A DNA stretch of 9,981 bases from Bryobacterales bacterium (lineage in GTDB: Bacteria; Acidobacteriota; Terriglobia; Bryobacterales; Bryobacteraceae). Location of the stretch: positions 1 through 9,981 of the forward strand of contig SHUN01000067.1 of assembly GCA_009697495.1 (NCBI GenBank), given 5' to 3'. The position numbers and the translations under genes were made by a program. The first letter of the stretch is position 1. The number at the start of each line of letters is the position of its first letter. Of the stretch, positions 6,546 to 9,981 are shown one piece after another. The notes below the pieces were generated by a model. It had not been told where the DNA came from. It ran no database searches and saw nothing but the letters and a program-made list of their open reading frames with translations.

Positions 6546-7724
6546 TTGGCGGTTCAGGACACTACATCCCCTTCGATCGTACAGATTCGAAATACTGGCG
6601 GCGTACTCTTCACGTTCGGTGTTTTGGCAGCGCTATTGTATTTCGGTCGGTTGTTCATCGTTACCCTGCTGCTTTCGATTTTTATCGCCTTCATACTTGA
6701 GCCGATTGTGAACCTGTTCATGCGCATGCGGCTGCCGCGCGGGTTCGCCAGTTTTCTTGTTTGCAGCCTGGCGTTGGTGGTGATCTATGCCGGGGCGCTA
6801 TTGGCCTATTCGCAGGCGGCCGGCATCTGGGAGGAACTGCCCTCTTATAGCCAACGCATCAGCCAGATCACGGAGAAGGTGCTGGTGGAAGTGGAGGGTG
6901 CCGAGAAGGCCGTGAATGATCTGTTAACGCCGCGCCGCATCCGTGACCAGCAGCGCTACGCGCAGCAGCAGGCCGAAGCGCAGAAGCAGCCATCGACCGC
7001 GCGCCGGCGCCGGGCCACGGATCCGCCAATGGCGCCGCTGCTACCGCCGCCCGTGCAGGAGGTGCGTATCCGGGCGGACCGGTCTCCGGTGGTGGAATAC
7101 CTCTATGAAAACTGGCGCCAGTTCTACGACATTCTGTTGATGTCGTCGTTCGTGCCGTTTTTGGTGTACTTTATGCTGAGCTGGCGCGACCATTTCGTGC
7201 ACAACTTTCTGCGGGTGTTTCAGGGGGAATCGCGTGGGATTGCGGCGGCGACGCTGGACGGAATCGCGCGGATGGCGCGTGCCTACGTTGTCGGCAACTT
7301 CATACTGGGGCTGCTGCTGGCGCTGGTTTCGATGGGCTTCTTCTGGGTCGTGAAAGTGCCGTATTGGCTGATCGTCGGGCCGATGAGCGGCTTCCTGAGT
7401 CTGGTGCCTTATATCGGCATGCCGCTGGCGATTATTCCGCCCTACCTGGCCGCGTTGACGGTTTATGACAACCTGGCCGACTACCTGGTGATCGGGACTA
7501 CGGTGGCGTTTTTTCATCTGCTGGCGCTAAATCTTTTGTATCCCAAGCTTGTCGGCTCGCGGGTGCATTTGAACCCGCTGGCGGTCACGGTGGGCCTGAT
7601 GTTTTGGGGATTTCTTTGGGGCGGCATCGGGCTGGTGCTGGCCATCCCGCTGACGGCTTCCATCAAAGCGATTTGCGATCAAGTGCCTGGGCTGAGCGGT
7701 TATGGGCGCCTGATGGGTGATTAG
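6546..7724 (+). CDS. AI-2E family (PerM/YdiK-like) multi-pass transporter
   Basis: The 392-aa membrane protein has the AI-2E/UPF0118 layout: hydrophobic segments at about 18-38, 38-58 and 67-89, a long soluble loop, then about 195-212, 247-269, 272-305, 312-335 and 343-376. Family motifs include VPYIGMPLAIIPP at 287-299, YPKLVGSRVHLNPLAV near 332-346 and GGIGLVLAIPL at 359-369. Family members export varied small solutes; AI-2 (TqsA) is one case and some act as ion antiporters, so the substrate is open. The start is inferred as TTG at 6546: an in-frame TAG lies at 6534 and the first internal Met is residue 60, inside the membrane region. The loop carries an unusual Gln/Arg/Pro-rich stretch at about 129-170. 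It diverges from ruvX. Confidence 0.92.
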   Translation: MAVQDTTSPSIVQIRNTGGVLFTFGVLAALLYFGRLFIVTLLLSIFIAFILEPIVNLFMRMRLPRGFASFLVCSLALVVIYAGALLAYSQAAGIWEELPSYSQRISQITEKVLVEVEGAEKAVNDLLTPRRIRDQQRYAQQQAEAQKQPSTARRRRATDPPMAPLLPPPVQEVRIRADRSPVVEYLYENWRQFYDILLMSSFVPFLVYFMLSWRDHFVHNFLRVFQGESRGIAAATLDGIARMARAYVVGNFILGLLLALVSMGFFWVVKVPYWLIVGPMSGFLSLVPYIGMPLAIIPPYLAALTVYDNLADYLVIGTTVAFFHLLALNLLYPKLVGSRVHLNPLAVTVGLMFWGFLWGGIGLVLAIPLTASIKAICDQVPGLSGYGRLMGD

Positions 7725-7743
7725 CTGTGCTAGGCTGCCTGTT

Positions 7744-8682
7744 ATGGATCGACGACAATTATTGATTTCCGGCTTGGGCTTGTCCGCCGCTTCTTTGTTC
7801 GCCAAACGCCTGAAACTGGACCGGACGCGTCTATCCACCGTGACCGACGAGAGCGGCAAAACGCCCGCCGAAAACTTCGAATTTGCTAAGAAATACGGCC
7901 TTCGGTACTTGGAAGTGCGGCAAGTTCCGGGCGCCAAAATGCATTACGCCGACATGCCGGAAGCGGATCTGAAGACGGCCGCGAAGGAGTTCGCCGATAA
8001 CGGAGTGAAAGTCTCGTTCTTCAACTCGGGTCAATGTAAATTTGCATTGCCCGGCACGGATTACACGCGCCAGAGGCCAGAGACGCCGGAAGTGAAAGCG
8101 AAGCGCGTGGCGCGGGATCAACAGAGCTTCGACAAGCGCATGGAGACGCTGGGGAAGTCTATTCGCGCTTCACAGATTCTGGGTTGCGACAAGGTTCGCA
8201 TCTTTGCTTTCTTGCGTGTCGCGGAACCGGAAAAAGTGATGCAGCGGGTCTATGATGTGATCGGCCCGATGGTGAAAGTGGCGGAGAAGGAAGGCATTAA
8301 GCTCCTGCTGGAAAACGAAGTGGCGTGCAACGTCGCGCGTTGCGACGAGTTGGCCGCTGCGATGAAGGCCATTCCTTCGAAAGCGTTCGGTATTAACTGG
8401 GATCCGTTGAACGGCCATCACTTGAAGGAAGAAGTTTTCCCCCATGGCTATGCGCTGCTGCCGAAGAAGAAGCTGTGGAATGTGCAAGTGAAGGGCAAGA
8501 GCATTTTGAAGGAGTTTCCGGCGGATTATTTGGATTGGGCGGCGATTTACGCGGCGCTTGAAAAGGATGGATACGCGGGGCAGGTTGGGCTGGAGTGTCA
8601 CATCTTTGGTGAGCAGTTGATCCAGCGATCGCACCAGTGCATGCAGGAGATGATTCGGCTGGCCGAGCAGCGGCAGTCGTAA
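7744..8682 (+). CDS. Tat-signal sugar phosphate isomerase/epimerase-like TIM-barrel protein
   Basis: The predicted 312-aa protein begins MDRRQLLISGLGLSAASLFA, a twin-arginine-type signal, so export to the periplasm is likely. This favours the ATG at 7744 over an upstream in-frame ATG at 7717, which lies inside the preceding gene and would bury the signal. The rest fits the xylose-isomerase-like/AP endonuclease 2 TIM barrel: LEVRQV at 56-61, LLLENE at 187-192 with E190, NWDPLN at 218-223 with D220, and GLECH at 282-286 with E284. Three of the usual metal ligands are thus present. The strand that normally carries the metal-binding His (VHxKD) reads NVQVKGK at 246-252, with Gln248 there. Substrate unknown. 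It follows the PerM-like gene by 19 nt and precedes the next gene by 10 nt, so one transcript is plausible. Confidence 0.87.
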   Translation: MDRRQLLISGLGLSAASLFAKRLKLDRTRLSTVTDESGKTPAENFEFAKKYGLRYLEVRQVPGAKMHYADMPEADLKTAAKEFADNGVKVSFFNSGQCKFALPGTDYTRQRPETPEVKAKRVARDQQSFDKRMETLGKSIRASQILGCDKVRIFAFLRVAEPEKVMQRVYDVIGPMVKVAEKEGIKLLLENEVACNVARCDELAAAMKAIPSKAFGINWDPLNGHHLKEEVFPHGYALLPKKKLWNVQVKGKSILKEFPADYLDWAAIYAALEKDGYAGQVGLECHIFGEQLIQRSHQCMQEMIRLAEQRQS

Positions 8683-8692
8683 TCGGGTACAT

Positions 8693-9178
8693 ATGCCCAG
8701 CAAGACGTTGCTCATTTGCGCGGGCATTGGGTTGTTGGTGATTGGCGCGATGATCGGCGGGGGGCTTTTTGCCACTCGCGGCACGCGTTTGGAGTTGAAT
8801 GGCAGCGTTCGCAAGACGCGCGTGGCGGCGTTGAGCGCGACGCGTTCGGTGGTGGTGCTCGACTTTCGGGCCACGAATCCGTCCGATTATCCTTTCGTCG
8901 TGAAGACGGTGGAAGTGGAAGTAACGCTCGCGAATGGCAAGAAGGAAATCGGCCAATATGTGCCGGAAGTAGACGCGAAAACGCTATTTCCGGCGCTTCC
9001 GGCGTTGGGGGATAAGCTTGCGGTGTCGATCGGGACGGGCGAGAAAATCGGCGGGAAGCAGACGGTGGAGCGCATGGCGGCAGCGAGTTTCCTATTGCCG
9101 GAAAGCGATTTGGCGGGGAGGAAAGGTGTCGTGCTGCGGTTGCGCGACGTGGATGGACCGGTGGCGGAACTGCGTTAA
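8693..9178 (+). CDS. Membrane-anchored small protein with a possible LEA14-like domain
   Basis: The 161-aa product has one N-terminal transmembrane segment at about 5-27 with Lys4 before it and Arg29/Arg32 after it. The remaining 130 or so residues look like a beta-rich soluble domain, probably periplasmic. The pattern VVVLDFRATNPSDYPFVVKTVEVEVTL (starting near residue 53, given here only as the motif NPSDYPF plus flanking alternating hydrophobics) resembles LEA14/WHy domains, where an N-P-aromatic core is followed by a strand. This is a pattern match by eye, not a firm family call. No catalytic motif is visible. It lies 10 nt after the isomerase gene and is likely co-transcribed. Its TAA stop shares bases with the stop of the convergent transglycosylase gene. 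Confidence 0.75.
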   Translation: MPSKTLLICAGIGLLVIGAMIGGGLFATRGTRLELNGSVRKTRVAALSATRSVVVLDFRATNPSDYPFVVKTVEVEVTLANGKKEIGQYVPEVDAKTLFPALPALGDKLAVSIGTGEKIGGKQTVERMAAASFLLPESDLAGRKGVVLRLRDVDGPVAELR

Positions 9179-9981
9179 CGTTTTTCGAGATGGGCGAGCG
9201 GATTGTCGAACGGGAAGCCGAACAGGCGGGGGTTCTCGCCGATGACGGCGGCGGCAAAGATGTAATAGACGTAGTTATACGTTTCGGCCGGCCACTTGTC
9301 TTTGTATTTCGCCAACACTTGCCAGAAGTTCCGCTCTTTCGGGTTGGCGGGCATGGATTGCAGCAGCTTGATGATGCGGTGTTCGCCCCAGTTATACGAG
9401 GCAATTACGAGCAGCCCTGAGGCTTGCGCGTCAGTGGAATAAATGTCTTTGATATAGCGGGACGCGGCGACGGTGGACTTCTCCCAGTTGTGCCGGTCGT
9501 CACCGGGGTCAGGGCGGGGGAGTTCGAATAAAGGGCCGGTCTTCAATCCGTATTTTTCGCCCGTTTCCGGAATAAATTGCCACATTCCCTTGGCGTGGCC
9601 TTTATAAGTCATGGGGCCGCTGATGAACGGATCGAAGTTACTTTCCTGCATGGCGAGATAGAAGAACTGTGGCGGTAATCCGCGGTCGAGAAATTCTTTG
9701 GGAATGCGCTTGTCATAGCCATTGGCGATGGCTCGATCGACGGCGGTTTTGTATCGCGATGACGATTGCCACTTAGTGATATAGCTCTTCACTTCGGTGA
9801 GGAACTCCGGCGGCGCGGCGAGTTCGCATTCCCCGAAAACCCGCGCCATGCGGAGGATCAGTTTATCTTCTTCGCTCAACGCCTTATCGTAGAGCTTCAG
9901 GCCGGAAAGGAAGTTATTGTACTGATTTTCCATGGCCATCCGGCGCTCGCGGAACTTGCGGATTTGCTCTGCGCCCTGCGG
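9175..9981 (-). CDS. GH23 lytic transglycosylase (MltD/Slt-like), 5' end cut off by the window edge
   Basis: The frame is open from the TAA at 9177-9175 to the right edge, giving 268 visible codons. An ATG at 9939 is available, but 14 in-frame codons upstream read as a plausible helix (QIRKFRERR), so the true start is probably outside the window. Numbered from that Met, the SLT domain shows the catalytic E99 in AMQESNFDP, GMWQFIPETGEKYGL at 118-132, DDRHNWEKSTVAASRYI at 147-163 and ASYNWGEHRI at 180-189. These are the standard GH23 motifs for cleaving MurNAc-GlcNAc bonds with anhydro product formation. The N-terminal visible part is helical and unassigned; any signal peptide or LysM lies upstream. 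Convergent with the small membrane protein gene, sharing a 4-bp stop overlap. Confidence 0.92.
   Translation of the reverse strand, partial: PQGAEQIRKFRERRMAMENQYNNFLSGLKLYDKALSEEDKLILRMARVFGECELAAPPEFLTEVKSYITKWQSSSRYKTAVDRAIANGYDKRIPKEFLDRGLPPQFFYLAMQESNFDPFISGPMTYKGHAKGMWQFIPETGEKYGLKTGPLFELPRPDPGDDRHNWEKSTVAASRYIKDIYSTDAQASGLLVIASYNWGEHRIIKLLQSMPANPKERNFWQVLAKYKDKWPAETYNYVYYIFAAAVIGENPRLFGFPFDNPLAHLEKR

Noticed and set aside
7717..7743. Upstream ATG start for the sugar-isomerase-like gene
   Set aside because: It overlaps the previous gene and adds MISCARLPV ahead of the Tat-type signal MDRRQLL; the ATG at 7744 gives a normal signal peptide.
1..9981. Signs of a prophage, defence island, integron or toxin-antitoxin module
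   Set aside because: No integrase, phage structural, restriction, nuclease-ATPase or toxin motifs were seen on either strand, and no tRNA or attachment-site duplication was found by eye.

Overview
The window looks like ordinary chromosomal DNA of a GC-rich, Gram-negative soil-type bacterium, most likely an Acidobacteriota member of the Solibacter/Bryobacter kind. The main support is the large Oar-like TonB-dependent receptor with an N-terminal carboxypeptidase-regulatory-type domain, a family greatly expanded in that phylum. A Tat-type sugar isomerase and a GC-rich palindromic repeat also fit. The taxonomic call is an inference, since no rRNA or marker tree is available here.

Layout, left to right: (1) 1-2004, minus strand, the N-terminal 668 codons of an Oar-like outer-membrane receptor that runs off the left edge. 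(2) 2072-2680, minus, thymidine kinase (tdk). (3) 2692-3336, plus, a class I SAM methyltransferase whose start lies only 11 bp from the tdk start. (4) 3320-4909, minus, a tight three-gene unit: two unrecognised small proteins coupled by a GTGA overlap, then a PhzF-family isomerase whose 3' end overlaps the methyltransferase. (5) 4934-5087, an intergenic repeat element: a perfect 25-bp inverted repeat enclosing about six 19-bp tandem units. (6) 5115-6493, minus, ruvX-mltG, coupled by an ATGA overlap. (7) 6546-9178, plus, an AI-2E/PerM-type membrane protein, a Tat-signal TIM-barrel sugar isomerase/epimerase and a small membrane-anchored protein with a possible LEA14-like domain. (8) 9175-9981, minus, a GH23 lytic transglycosylase that is 5'-truncated by the right edge.

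Most genes are housekeeping or cell-envelope functions: nucleotide salvage (tdk), recombination or RNA processing (ruvX), peptidoglycan cleavage (mltG and the GH23 enzyme) and outer-membrane uptake (the receptor). I see no phage, defence, CRISPR, toxin-antitoxin or biosynthetic cluster, and no tRNA or rRNA. I do not find a convincing new multi-gene system. The best leads are the expanded palindromic repeat at 4934-5087 and the coupled pair of unknown proteins beside it. Genes are densely packed; the only gaps above 60 bp are 2005-2071 and 4910-5114, and no gene-free stretch exceeds 300 bp.
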